Of a DNA stretch of 58,478 bases, positions 34,005-42,816 are shown one piece after another. How positions within the stretch are numbered: the first letter of the stretch is position 1; each line of letters begins with the position of its first letter. Where the stretch lies: assembly GCA_016929495.1 (NCBI GenBank), contig JAFGIS010000204.1, positions 1 through 58,478 of the forward strand. Reading direction: 5' to 3'. The stretch is from Polyangiaceae bacterium. GTDB lineage: Bacteria > Myxococcota_A > Polyangia > Polyangiales > Polyangiaceae. A program made the position numbers and the translations under genes. The notes beneath the pieces are model-generated. The model had not been told where the DNA came from, made no database searches, and was given only the letters and a program-made list of their open reading frames with translations.

Positions 34005-34861
34005 CCGTCCCAGCTGCGCCACAGTGCCAAGCAGCAGGAGCTTCGGCCCGGCTCGAAGGTCGCGGTCTGCACACGGGCCAACCCTGCTCGGTCGAATTCT
34101 CGTACGCCGAAGGCCCGGTGTGTCTCGAGGCAGGTGGTGAGCGCGCCCCAATCAGCGAGCTGGTGCCGGCTCGAACCGACCGGGGTGTCCAGGTGCGCAC
34201 GGCAGATGGGCGGCTGACCGTCGAGTCCGTCGAGCACCTCATGGGGGCGCTGGCGGGGCTTGGCTTGTACCGAGACGTCGTCGCCCGGATTGCGGGCCCG
34301 GAGGTCCCGCTGCTCGGCGGAGGAGCACTGGAGCTCGCTCGCGCAGCGCAAAGCCTGGGTTTTCGGTCATCTTGCCTACCGTGGCGCGTCGTTCGCTCGG
34401 GCGAGATCCGCTACGGAGAAGCCCGCTATGCGTTCGAGACCGGCGACGAGCTCGCGCTCACTGTCGTCGTCGATTTCCGCCGGCGCGGCCTCGGGGTGCA
34501 GCAGGCTCGCTGGGACGGACGCGCCGAGACATTCATCCGCGATATCGCACCGGCGCGTACCTTCGGATTCCTGTGTGAACGTGCCACGCTGCTTGCGGCC
34601 GGAAGGGCCGCGGGCGCAGAACCTGGGGCCGTGCTGGTTTTCGACGAAGACGGCCAGGCGCTGCCCATCGGCGCCCCGCCGGCCGAGAGCGAGCTCGCTC
34701 GTCACAAGCTCCTTGACTTGCTCGGCGATTTCTTCCTCTGCGGAGGGCCACCGCTCGGCAAAGTGCTTGCGTGGCGTCCTGGGCACTGGTCCAATACGCG
34801 CGTGTTGCCACGCGCCGTTGCTCGAGGGCTCGTGGCGAGAAGCCATGCTGATGCGGCGTAG
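34001..34861 (+). CDS. lpxC: UDP-3-O-acyl-N-acetylglucosamine deacetylase
   Basis: 286 residues from the GTG at 34001. LpxC removes the acetyl group in the first committed step of lipid A synthesis. Zinc and catalytic residues fall where expected: EH at 78-79 (VEHLMGALAG), RHKLLDLLGD with H235 and D239, and GH at 261-262 (PGHWSN). GRGLHTGQPCSVEF near residue 15 is also typical. It is about 20 residues shorter than E. coli LpxC. Its presence confirms a lipopolysaccharide-type outer membrane. It overlaps rseP and a lipoprotein gene. Confidence 0.92.
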   Translation: MTVPAAPQCQAAGASARLEGRGLHTGQPCSVEFSYAEGPVCLEAGGERAPISELVPARTDRGVQVRTADGRLTVESVEHLMGALAGLGLYRDVVARIAGPEVPLLGGGALELARAAQSLGFRSSCLPWRVVRSGEIRYGEARYAFETGDELALTVVVDFRRRGLGVQQARWDGRAETFIRDIAPARTFGFLCERATLLAAGRAAGAEPGAVLVFDEDGQALPIGAPPAESELARHKLLDLLGDFFLCGGPPLGKVLAWRPGHWSNTRVLPRAVARGLVARSHADAA

Positions 34862-35594
34862 CCCCCCCCCTCGAACCACCGGCGCTCGTGAGCGTGCGGG
34901 CGGGCGCGATCTGTCGACACACCGGTGGCTCCGGGCGGTCACGCTGCTGCTCGCGCTGGGTGTGCTCTGCGGCTGCACTACGGAGAAGGTGTACTTGCTC
35001 GAAGGACCGCGAGAGTACGTACCGAGCGACTATGAGCGCGTCCTGAGGCGCTGGACCCGCAACGACCAGCTCGTCAAGCTCGACGAGCTCGACAACGTGC
35101 TGACCGCCACGGCGACCTACGAGTCGTGGGATTTTCGCTGGGCCTACGTCGTTCGCTACGCGGAGGACTATCGGCTCACGGTCGAGCAGAGGCGCGCGCT
35201 GCTTGAGCGGTCGCTGGCGGAGTCGCGCCGTGAGCACCAGTTCTTCCTGGCTCTCTACGCACAACGGCACAAGTGGAGCGATCTGACCAAAGAGAACCCA
35301 GCGTGGATCGTGCGTCTGATCGACGATGTCGGCTCGGAGACGGTGCCCCTCGAGATCGCCGCGATCAAGGATCCTGGCGCCATCGAGCTCACTTACTTCC
35401 CCTACACGACGCCATGGCGGCGGGTCTATCGGCTGCACTTCCCCGTGACTCGAAGTGACGGCCAGCCCACGATCTCGCCCACCGCTCGCTGGTTCGGGCT
35501 CAGGTTCACCGGTCCGCAGGGCCATGACGAGCTCGTTTGGGAAGTCGGCGGTGCGCCGAGACGGTCGGAGCCGGTCGCGGTCAACAGCCAGTGA
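34851..35594 (+). CDS. Lipoprotein of unknown function with C9 tract near the start
   Basis: 247 residues from the ATG at 34851 (34845 is also in frame). Its start lies inside the end of lpxC. An Arg-rich n-region, a hydrophobic stretch (AVTLLLALGVL) and the lipobox CGC mark a lipoprotein. The mature part is rich in Tyr, Trp and Glu (SYVRYAEDYRLTVEQ-like segments, WFGLRFTGPQGHDELVWEVG) and probably beta/alpha. I do not recognise the family. The codons for Ser-Pro-Pro-Pro right after the start contain nine consecutive C (34862-34870), so slippage could switch expression. Co-transcription with rseP and lpxC implies an envelope role. Confidence 0.7.
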   Translation: MRRSPPPRTTGARERAGGRDLSTHRWLRAVTLLLALGVLCGCTTEKVYLLEGPREYVPSDYERVLRRWTRNDQLVKLDELDNVLTATATYESWDFRWAYVVRYAEDYRLTVEQRRALLERSLAESRREHQFFLALYAQRHKWSDLTKENPAWIVRLIDDVGSETVPLEIAAIKDPGAIELTYFPYTTPWRRVYRLHFPVTRSDGQPTISPTARWFGLRFTGPQGHDELVWEVGGAPRRSEPVAVNSQ

Positions 35595-35598
35595 CGAG

Positions 35599-35641
35599 TG
35601 CCCTGTCTCCGTGGTTCGCCGCAGTATCCGACGGCCTCGAA
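35599..35641 (+). repeat. Dispersed 43-bp repeat, copy 1
   Basis: Matches the complement of 45761-45803 with only about three mismatches over 43 bases. It lies between the convergent lipoprotein and cNMP-domain genes, 4 bases after the lipoprotein stop. Confidence 0.7.
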
Positions 35642-35654
35642 CTGGGCGAAGCCG

Positions 35655-38171
35655 TCACTCCTCAGCGAGCAGTTCGAGCAGCGGCGGCACGCTGGTCACC
35701 AGCTCGTGCGCCACTTTGCGTTCTGCCACGAGCACCAGGGCTCCGAGCTTGCCGGCGCGTGCCGTTTTCGGCGCCGCCCCGGCCGACAACACCTGAGCGG
35801 AGAACAGAAACTCCCCCGGACCGAGCTCTGAGTCGACGCGTCCATCGTCAGAGATCAGCTCCAGACGCCCTGCGCCGACGATGTGCATACCGGGCACGCG
35901 CTGGCCCTGCTCGGCGACGACTTCGCCGGGGCGCAGCGTGCGCACGTCGCAGCGGCTCGTAACCATGGTGCGCAACGACTCGTCCAGGCGATCGCCAAGG
36001 CGGCCCATGGCAGCGCCGGCCAGTGCCTGGAAACCGTCAGCCACGATCCGCAGCTCATCGGCCACCCACGGGCAGTCCGCGGTGGCCTGCTCCAGCGAGG
36101 CCCGGTCCCAGACCGCCACGGTCGACTCGTGCTCCGCTGCGCGAACGCAGAGATCGAGCCCTTCCTCGATCGTTCCAGTGGTGAATACGACCTCGCCCGC
36201 GCTCACGCGCGCACACGGCGTGTCTGTCACCGCTGGCATGATCCGGAACCAGCCCCTGACGACGAGGGCAACTGCGAAGAACCCAAGTTCCTCACCGGCC
36301 GCCAGCATCTCGACACGGGCCGTCGCAGCGAGGCGGGCTTGTGCGTCTTCGGGAAGATCCTGAAGACCTCGCACGTCCGCCAGGCGTATTCCGCCGACGC
36401 TCGGCTCACCCAACTCGAGCACGGGCGGGGGCGGACTTGGCGCCATCCGAAGCGCCGCCGCCGTCGGCGCTTCGCTCCAGTGCGAGGCAGGAGGCACGGA
36501 CTCGGCAGACGCTCCAGGCGCCGAGGCCGCCCGCAGCTCGGAATGCGCCGGTTCTGACGGCGGCGGCCAGGAGGGTGCTGCACGGCCGCCAGACGCGGAC
36601 TCTGGCTGCTCGGCAGCAGAACGAGACTCGGCGATGCCACGCCGTATGCTTTCCGGTGGCCGCTCGGGGCTGACTGCCGCGGGCAGATCCGACGCTCTCG
36701 AGCTGACGGAGCCCGAGACGAGCGTGGGAGCGTCGCTCGCCGAGGCTTGGGCTGCGACAGCCCCCGCGTACAGCGGCAGGTCGAGCCGAGCCGTAGGTTC
36801 CTCGCTGAACGGGCGTCGCTCGATCGCTGGTCCCGCGTGTGAAAACAAGGGTCGAACGTCGTCCTCCTCATCGGCGGGCTCGACCTCCGAAATGGGAAGC
36901 TCCTCCGCATCGGCAAGATCGAGCTCCTCGGCAGAAGGCGCCTTCTCGCGGTACGGAGCGTCGAATCGATGCAGTGGCCCACCTGGTTTCTCGGACTCCA
37001 GAGCCAGATCGCCCGGAGGCGCGCCCGGTCCGTCCGAGAGCGGCGTTTCTTTGGGTGCGAAGGAGTCGCTGGCGCCCACGCTGACGTCGCTGCCCCGAAA
37101 GCTCTCGGGCGGCGCCTCGGACTGCGGCCCCCCCCATGCCGAGTGGCTGAGAGGACGGCCCGAGGACTCGCTCTGGGGCACCGGAGGCTCGGAGTCGATC
37201 GTGGCGAACGACCAGGCCGGCCTACCGCGCGTCGCAGGCCGGCTCAGGGGTTCGCTGAGCGGAAGGGGTGGCTCCGAGTCGGGTGCGAAGGACCACGCGG
37301 CACGGGATCCACGACCGGACGAGGCCGTCGACTCAGGCTCAGCAGCAGGGGGCTTGTCCGCACGCACGCTCGGCAGTGGGCGCGCACGAGGCTCCGGCAC
37401 AGCACCGCCGCCTCTCAGGTTCGGCGGTGGAGGCAACGGCCGGCCCACTCGCGCTCGCGCCGCCGCACCGGGACTCGACGCTCGCTCGTGGACGGGCACC
37501 GGAAGGCTGGGCCGCGAGGGGGAGAGCCCTCCGGCGCTAAGACGTGACGGCAACTCTGGAAGCCCCGGCTCTGCGAAGTCCTCCGGGTCCGCACGCCGCG
37601 AGCTCCGGGGAGGAGGAGGCATGCCACTCGGACGTGAAGAGACCGGCGGAAACGCCGCGGGGCCAGCCTCCTGCGAGGGCCGAATCGAACCCGAGGCCCG
37701 TCCGGCGGGCGGTACAACCCCTGCTTTGGGCGGCGGTCGCAGCACACGCACGGGCGGGGGCGGCGCCCGCGGGACCGGCCGGGCCAGGACTGGCTCGAAG
37801 GCCTCTTCGCTCAGCGTTGGCAGCTCCGACCGACCATCCTCCGTCTCGTCAAAGAAGCTCCTGCGCTCCTCCATGACCTCTTCGCTGACCTCGAGGATCG
37901 GCTCTGCTCCGTCATAGTCCTCACCGTCCTCCTCCCCCACCAGCCTCGCTGCGTGCTCCAAAGAGGCTGCCGCGGAATTGAGGTCGCGTGCGCGGGCGTA
38001 CACACCGGCTTCGACCGCCGCCTCGGCCGCCCGGCGCAGCCAGCCGACCGCTTCGGCACGCGCGCCCCGCTTCCACTGCACCGCGGCCGTCTGGAGAGCC
38101 CAGGCGACATCGTCATCGTCGTCATCGCGCGCTTCTGGAATCAGCGCTGACGGTGAAGAGGCGCCGGTCAT
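35655..38171 (-). CDS. Long Pro/Ser/Glu-rich protein with C-terminal cNMP-binding-like domains
   Basis: 838 residues. The first ~65 are helical and TPR-like (TAAVQWKRGARAEAVGWLRRA). Roughly 100-590 is disordered, dominated by Pro, Ser, Glu and Arg with repeated motifs such as SEPPLP/SEPPVP and RPAWSFA. The last ~240 residues resemble two cyclic-nucleotide-binding beta-rolls. The first is decayed (VEMLAAGEELGFFAVALVVRGWFRI). The second is better preserved (LRPGEVVAEQGQRVPGMHIVGAGRLELIS, then GPGEFLFSAQVL). There is no HTH, so it is not a transcription factor of the CRP type. It may be a scaffold gated by a ligand. It is followed 60 bases upstream by ftsK on the same strand. Confidence 0.65.
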   Translation of the reverse strand: MTGASSPSALIPEARDDDDDDVAWALQTAAVQWKRGARAEAVGWLRRAAEAAVEAGVYARARDLNSAAASLEHAARLVGEEDGEDYDGAEPILEVSEEVMEERRSFFDETEDGRSELPTLSEEAFEPVLARPVPRAPPPPVRVLRPPPKAGVVPPAGRASGSIRPSQEAGPAAFPPVSSRPSGMPPPPRSSRRADPEDFAEPGLPELPSRLSAGGLSPSRPSLPVPVHERASSPGAAARARVGRPLPPPPNLRGGGAVPEPRARPLPSVRADKPPAAEPESTASSGRGSRAAWSFAPDSEPPLPLSEPLSRPATRGRPAWSFATIDSEPPVPQSESSGRPLSHSAWGGPQSEAPPESFRGSDVSVGASDSFAPKETPLSDGPGAPPGDLALESEKPGGPLHRFDAPYREKAPSAEELDLADAEELPISEVEPADEEDDVRPLFSHAGPAIERRPFSEEPTARLDLPLYAGAVAAQASASDAPTLVSGSVSSRASDLPAAVSPERPPESIRRGIAESRSAAEQPESASGGRAAPSWPPPSEPAHSELRAASAPGASAESVPPASHWSEAPTAAALRMAPSPPPPVLELGEPSVGGIRLADVRGLQDLPEDAQARLAATARVEMLAAGEELGFFAVALVVRGWFRIMPAVTDTPCARVSAGEVVFTTGTIEEGLDLCVRAAEHESTVAVWDRASLEQATADCPWVADELRIVADGFQALAGAAMGRLGDRLDESLRTMVTSRCDVRTLRPGEVVAEQGQRVPGMHIVGAGRLELISDDGRVDSELGPGEFLFSAQVLSAGAAPKTARAGKLGALVLVAERKVAHELVTSVPPLLELLAEE

Positions 38172-38230
38172 CAGCAGCTACCTAGCACAGGCCAACACTG
38201 GGCGGTTTGGCAATCGGCAACAGCAGCCCG

Positions 38231-40879
38231 CTACTGGGCGTGGATCAGGACCTCCCGGTCCCGAGCGCCGTTGGAGGGCCCCACCATGCCGCGCTTTTCC
38301 ATCATTTCCACCATCTTGGCGGCGCGATTGTACCCGATGGTCATCTTGCGCTGCAGCCAGGAGGTCGAGCAGCGCTGGGTGTCTGCGACGATGCGCACCG
38401 CTTCATCGAAGCGAGGGTCTGCCCGCGCCTCATCGTCGTTTTCGGCGTTTTCGTCGTCGGCCTCCAGCAGGATAGCGTCGTGGTAGTGAGGGCTTCCCTG
38501 CTTGCGCAGGTAGTCCGTCAGCTGTGCAACCTCTTCTTCGCTGATGAACGGACACTGGACCCGACGCGTGTCGGTGGACCCGTTGATCTTCACCAGCATG
38601 TCGCCCTTGCCGAGCAGCATCTCGGCCCCCTGCTCGTCGAGGATGGTGCGGCTGTCCACCTTCTGGGCCACGCGATACGCTATTCGCGACGGGAAGTTAG
38701 CCTTGATCATACCGGTGATCACGTCCACGCTTGGCCGCTGCGTCGCGAGCACCACGTGCATGCCCGCCGCGCGCGCCTTCTGGGCGAGTCTCGCCACGGA
38801 GGCCTCCACTTCCTTGCCCTGCTGCATCATCAGATCGGCGAATTCGTCCACGACGACAACGATATAGGGGAGCTTCCCAGGTAGCAGCACGCCGTCCTTC
38901 CCTTCATGGGCCGCCGGCACGCTGACGACGGTGCCGTCGGCGGACAGCGCCTCGACTTGCTCCGGATCGGGCGCAGGCAGTTCGCCGTTGGCCACCCGCG
39001 TTGCCCAGCGATTGTAGGTCGTGATGTTCTTGGTGCCAGCGTCGGCAAACAACTGATATCGGCGCTCCATCTCGTCCACCGCCCAGCGAAGCGCGACAGC
39101 GGCCTGCTTCATGTCTGTGACGACAGGTAGGAGCATGTGAGGGATCCTGTCGAAAGGTGCGAGCTCCACGACCTTCGGATCGATCATGAGCAGCCGCATG
39201 TCGTCAGGAGACCGGGAAAACAGCAGGCTCGCCATCATCACATTGAGCCCGACGCTCTTGCCCGAGCCGGTCGCCCCCGCAACGATGAGGTGTGGCATGG
39301 AGGCGAGGTCGGCATAGAACGGAGCCCCGACGATATCGCGACCCAGCACCACGGGCAGCGGCGCTTTCTCGGCCAGCTTGGCGAAACGCGCGTCTTCGAC
39401 GAGCTCGCGCAGGTTCACCGCTACCCGCTCGTCGTTCGGCAGCTCGAACCCGATGCGAGCCTTTCCTGGGATGGGGGCGACAATGCGCACCTTGCGGGAT
39501 AGACCGAGGGCCAGGTCGTCGGAGAGATTGGCGACCCTGCTGACCTTGGTTCCGGCTTCGGGACTGAGCTCGTAGGTGGTGACAGTCGGCCCCGGGTGGA
39601 TCTCTTCGACCTTCGCCTGAACGCCGTAGTCGGCAAGAGTCTTCTCGAGGAGTCTGGCCTGTTCGAGAATGCGCTCGCGGTCGATCCCCACGATGCCGAC
39701 TTCCGGCGGCGAAAGGATCTCAGGACCCGGAAACTTGAACTTGCCGCGTCGCTTCTCCCGCTCAGCCGGTGCACGTGACACCACCAGTTCTGGGCGAGTG
39801 TCGATGATGCGCGGCTCCAGCGGACGCTTGGCGGGGGCTCTGCGGACCGAGGGCGACGCCTGCTCCGCGTCCGCTACCTCCGACTCCCAGTCCAGGTCGC
39901 CATCGTCCGTCGGCGTGTCTGGCGCGTCGAGCTCGGCCGAGTCGTCAGGATGCTCCCCGGAAGCTTCCGGAGCTGGTGGATCGGAGGCGTCGGTCTGGTC
40001 CCCACGGGTCTCGACCAGGCAGTCCGGGTCCGCACTGGCCGAGAAGCCTGCCTTCAGAGATGCCGCCAGCGCCAGCGGTGGCGTGCCGGTCGTCTCCATT
40101 CCGAGCCAATCGCTGTCGTCTTCCTCGAGCTGGGCAATAATGGCGTCGTGGACGGTCGAGGTGGCAATGCGCGGTACGCCTTCCACGGCAGCCTCCTCGC
40201 GCTGCTCGCGGCGGTGTGTCCGGGCTTGACACCAGGCTCCACCGAGCCGGCGCAGACCGACCAACGCGGCGGCCACGCCCGAGTGCAGCAGCCACGCCAC
40301 GCTCTGAACCAAGCCGATGAACGAAAAACGGCTGCGTCCTATCAGGATGAGCGCGACCAGCGTGCTCCCGACCAGGAAGGAGCCAAAGGTCGAGAACATG
40401 GCCCTCATGAGCTCGCCGAAGAGCATCCCGACATTGCCGCCCGATCGCATGGCCCCGAACACCTCAGCATCCGGGAGCGCGACCTGGACCAGCGAAGCCA
40501 AGATGACGGCCACAACTAGGTCGCCACTCACCCGCAGCCCCACCATCCCCACCCCGTTGCTGCGGAAGAGCGGCACCGCAATCAGGCAGAACTCAACCGG
40601 CACGAGCCAGGCAACGACCCCGAAGCCGACCACGAGAAACCTCGCGACCGCCTCACCAACGGGTCCGGCCCAGTTCGCGCCGCGCAGGTTCGGGTCATGC
40701 GGGCTTGCCGCGAAGGTCGCCAGGGCCACCAGCACGAAGGCCGCCGTAGCGAGCAGAAGCAGCGCCGCTGCCTCTCTGGCTCGCGCCGAAGTGCATACCG
40801 GTCGGCCCACCGACATCCTGGCAACCGTGGGCTCGGCAGCGGCATCTGCTGCACGTGGCAGGAAGGGTTGAACGCCCAT
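38231..40879 (-). CDS. ftsK: DNA translocase FtsK
   Basis: 882 residues from the ATG at 40879; the internal ATG at 40816 is an alternative. The N-terminal part has about four membrane helices (AAALLLLATAAFVLVALATF, VAVILASLVQVAL). A Glu/Asp/Pro-rich linker covers about 240-390. The motor has Walker A AGATGSGKSVGLN, DPKVVELAPF, PYIVVVVDEFADLMM (Walker B) and ATQRPSVDVITG. The C-terminal gamma winged helix is present (STSWLQRKMTIGYNRAAKMVEMMEKRGMVGP), so KOPS-like sequences can be read. FtsK pumps chromosomes through the septum and helps dimer resolution. A sigma-70-type promoter lies just upstream. Confidence 0.96.
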   Translation of the reverse strand: MGVQPFLPRAADAAAEPTVARMSVGRPVCTSARAREAAALLLLATAAFVLVALATFAASPHDPNLRGANWAGPVGEAVARFLVVGFGVVAWLVPVEFCLIAVPLFRSNGVGMVGLRVSGDLVVAVILASLVQVALPDAEVFGAMRSGGNVGMLFGELMRAMFSTFGSFLVGSTLVALILIGRSRFSFIGLVQSVAWLLHSGVAAALVGLRRLGGAWCQARTHRREQREEAAVEGVPRIATSTVHDAIIAQLEEDDSDWLGMETTGTPPLALAASLKAGFSASADPDCLVETRGDQTDASDPPAPEASGEHPDDSAELDAPDTPTDDGDLDWESEVADAEQASPSVRRAPAKRPLEPRIIDTRPELVVSRAPAEREKRRGKFKFPGPEILSPPEVGIVGIDRERILEQARLLEKTLADYGVQAKVEEIHPGPTVTTYELSPEAGTKVSRVANLSDDLALGLSRKVRIVAPIPGKARIGFELPNDERVAVNLRELVEDARFAKLAEKAPLPVVLGRDIVGAPFYADLASMPHLIVAGATGSGKSVGLNVMMASLLFSRSPDDMRLLMIDPKVVELAPFDRIPHMLLPVVTDMKQAAVALRWAVDEMERRYQLFADAGTKNITTYNRWATRVANGELPAPDPEQVEALSADGTVVSVPAAHEGKDGVLLPGKLPYIVVVVDEFADLMMQQGKEVEASVARLAQKARAAGMHVVLATQRPSVDVITGMIKANFPSRIAYRVAQKVDSRTILDEQGAEMLLGKGDMLVKINGSTDTRRVQCPFISEEEVAQLTDYLRKQGSPHYHDAILLEADDENAENDDEARADPRFDEAVRIVADTQRCSTSWLQRKMTIGYNRAAKMVEMMEKRGMVGPSNGARDREVLIHAQ

Positions 40880-40890
40880 TGGACTACTTA

Positions 40891-40919
40891 TACATACACT
40901 GACCTACCAATGGAGTCAA
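40891..40919 (-). promoter_or_regulatory. Candidate sigma-70 promoter of ftsK
   Basis: On the minus strand TTGACT (40919-40914) and TATGTA (40896-40891) are 17 bases apart. Transcription would begin only a few bases before the ATG at 40879, giving a nearly leaderless mRNA, or a ~65-base leader if the ATG at 40816 is used. Confidence 0.45.
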
Positions 40920-41109
40920 ACCTGTGGGACTCGTGCATGGGGCCAATCCCCCTCGGGTGTCCGATCCAGTACACGGTCTGCTGCGCCGGTGCCGCCAGGA
41001 AAGCGGACTCCCTCGCCAAGCTTGAGTCGGCCGGTTGCGCGGCAGTACACTTGCTCGTCTTGGTTCGCCGACGCGTGCCAAGCATTCACCGAGAACGGAA
41101 GGATTCTCG

Positions 41110-42741
41110 ATGCTGGCGGTAATACGGGCAAGTCGAGTCCTGTCCTGCGTGGCCGTCCTGGCCATGACAGCAGCAACGGTGTGCCTTCCTGGCTGCAGGG
41201 CCACAAATGCGGATGTGGAAAGGTGGGCGGAGACGCTCAATGGGCCGAGGAAGCTCGTGGCCGTGGTCACCCACGGCAAGTACGCGCCGGAGCTGCGCGT
41301 CGCCGCGGCCATGGCCTTGGTGCAAATGAAGCCGCGAGGCGGCCAGCACGTGGGCCTGCAGGGAGAGGGAGAGCAGACGGACCAGCCGGGGCTGCTGCGA
41401 GCGCTTTCGGGAATGCACCCAGCTTCACGAGCGAAGATTGTGTCCGGCATGGTGCCCTACCTCGTGCGAGGCATGACACAGCCTGCGCCAGCGCCTGGCG
41501 GAAGCGATCCGAGCATCCCGTACAAGGACGCGGCCTATGCGTTGCTGACCCACGATGATGGGCTGCTCGTGGCGAGCGACGCCAATCGTCAGGCGCTCAG
41601 GACGGCCCTTGCCGAGTGGGCGATGAGCGACTTCGTTCCCCGCCTGGGAAACCCGACGCAGGCGTACGGGATGGAGCAGGTGCTGCGCGAGCTCGGCCCG
41701 CTGGGCGTCAGACGGCTCCCCGAGAAGATCGAGCCCGGCGAGGGCAAGATCGGGGACATCGCTTCTCTCGTGGCCGAGCTGGGCGACGCGGAAACCAAGG
41801 CACGCGCGGGAGCGCGGCTGGTCGAGGTCGCCAAGCAGATCGCATCGGACCAGTGGAAGAAGGACAAGGAGCCCTCGGTCAGGAAGGCCAACGAGGAGTC
41901 GAGGCTCAACCCCACGCCGGACCAGTTCCGGGCGCAGCTCGACGTGTACCAGGAGGAGGAGCTTCTCAGAGTCTTCTCGTCGATGAAGAAGGTCGGCGGT
42001 GATGCCATTGTCGGCTATCTGATCGATTTCGCGAAGAACGTACAGAACGGTGAGAAGCGACGCGGGGCTGCGCTGGCCGCGCTCGAGGGCTGGCTCGACA
42101 AGTCCAGTCGGCAGCACGTCAAGGTCATGCTCGACCTCGCATCCGACAGCGCCACCCCGGACTCCGTCCGAGATCTGTCTCTTCGCCGCGTCGGTGAGAT
42201 GCCGCGCGCGATGGTGATCAATGATCTTTACGCGCTGTTCAACAAGAAGACCTGGCGAGTGCGGTGGGTCGCCGCGGAGCTCGTGCTGAAGATGAGCGAT
42301 ACGTCCCAACTCGGTGAGTTCATGGCGCACCTGGGTGACGCCGAAGGCATGGCCATCACCGAAGCGATCCGCTATGGCAATCTGCTGGGCAAGATGAAGG
42401 GGCCGCCCCCGCCAATCGAGCTCGCCGAGAGATTCGCTACGCCGGACAACCCGGCCCAGGCCCGCGTGGTGGCGCTCGGCTACTTCCTCGAGTACGGCAC
42501 CAAAGCCGACCTGCCCCGCGTTCAGCGCTACGAAGACGATCGCGCCAGAGTGCCACAATGCGGCAAGGGGCCCGAAGCAGAAGGCTGCGAGTGGAAGTGC
42601 GCTATCGGGACCGGCAACGAGCGGCAGCTCAAGGACATCGAACGTGTTGGCGACTTCGTGCGCTATTGCGTACAGCCAGCCATCGAACGGCGCAGTTCGC
42701 CGGCCGCTCAGGCCGGAACCAGCGCCGCCAAGGCGGAGTAG
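41110..42741 (+). CDS. HEAT-repeat lipoprotein
   Basis: 543 residues from the ATG at 41110, divergent to ftsK. The signal peptide ends in the lipobox LPGC, so it is anchored in the envelope. The mature part is mostly helical with HEAT-like repeats (IASLVAELGDAETKARAGARLVEVAKQ, RRGAALAALEGWLDKSSRQHVKVML, WRVRWVAAELVLKMSDTSQLGEFM). HEAT arrays serve as protein-binding scaffolds. Cysteines near the C-terminus (PQCGKGPEAEGCEWKCAIG, VRYCVQ) may form disulfides. The family is unknown to me; similar proteins are common in Polyangia. It is followed by the RHH-FHA gene on the same strand. Confidence 0.72.
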   Translation: MLAVIRASRVLSCVAVLAMTAATVCLPGCRATNADVERWAETLNGPRKLVAVVTHGKYAPELRVAAAMALVQMKPRGGQHVGLQGEGEQTDQPGLLRALSGMHPASRAKIVSGMVPYLVRGMTQPAPAPGGSDPSIPYKDAAYALLTHDDGLLVASDANRQALRTALAEWAMSDFVPRLGNPTQAYGMEQVLRELGPLGVRRLPEKIEPGEGKIGDIASLVAELGDAETKARAGARLVEVAKQIASDQWKKDKEPSVRKANEESRLNPTPDQFRAQLDVYQEEELLRVFSSMKKVGGDAIVGYLIDFAKNVQNGEKRRGAALAALEGWLDKSSRQHVKVMLDLASDSATPDSVRDLSLRRVGEMPRAMVINDLYALFNKKTWRVRWVAAELVLKMSDTSQLGEFMAHLGDAEGMAITEAIRYGNLLGKMKGPPPPIELAERFATPDNPAQARVVALGYFLEYGTKADLPRVQRYEDDRARVPQCGKGPEAEGCEWKCAIGTGNERQLKDIERVGDFVRYCVQPAIERRSSPAAQAGTSAAKAE

Positions 42742-42816
42742 CAGGGTGGCAGCCCCCAGACGAAACCCTCACGGAAGCGGTGATCGCTCCCTCACGTGTT
42801 GTACAGGTCGCGCCTG

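Noticed and set aside
36634-37917. A 427-codon plus-strand frame rich in Gly/Ser/Arg
   Set aside because: It mirrors the Pro/Ser/Glu-rich linker codons of the cNMP-domain gene on the other strand.
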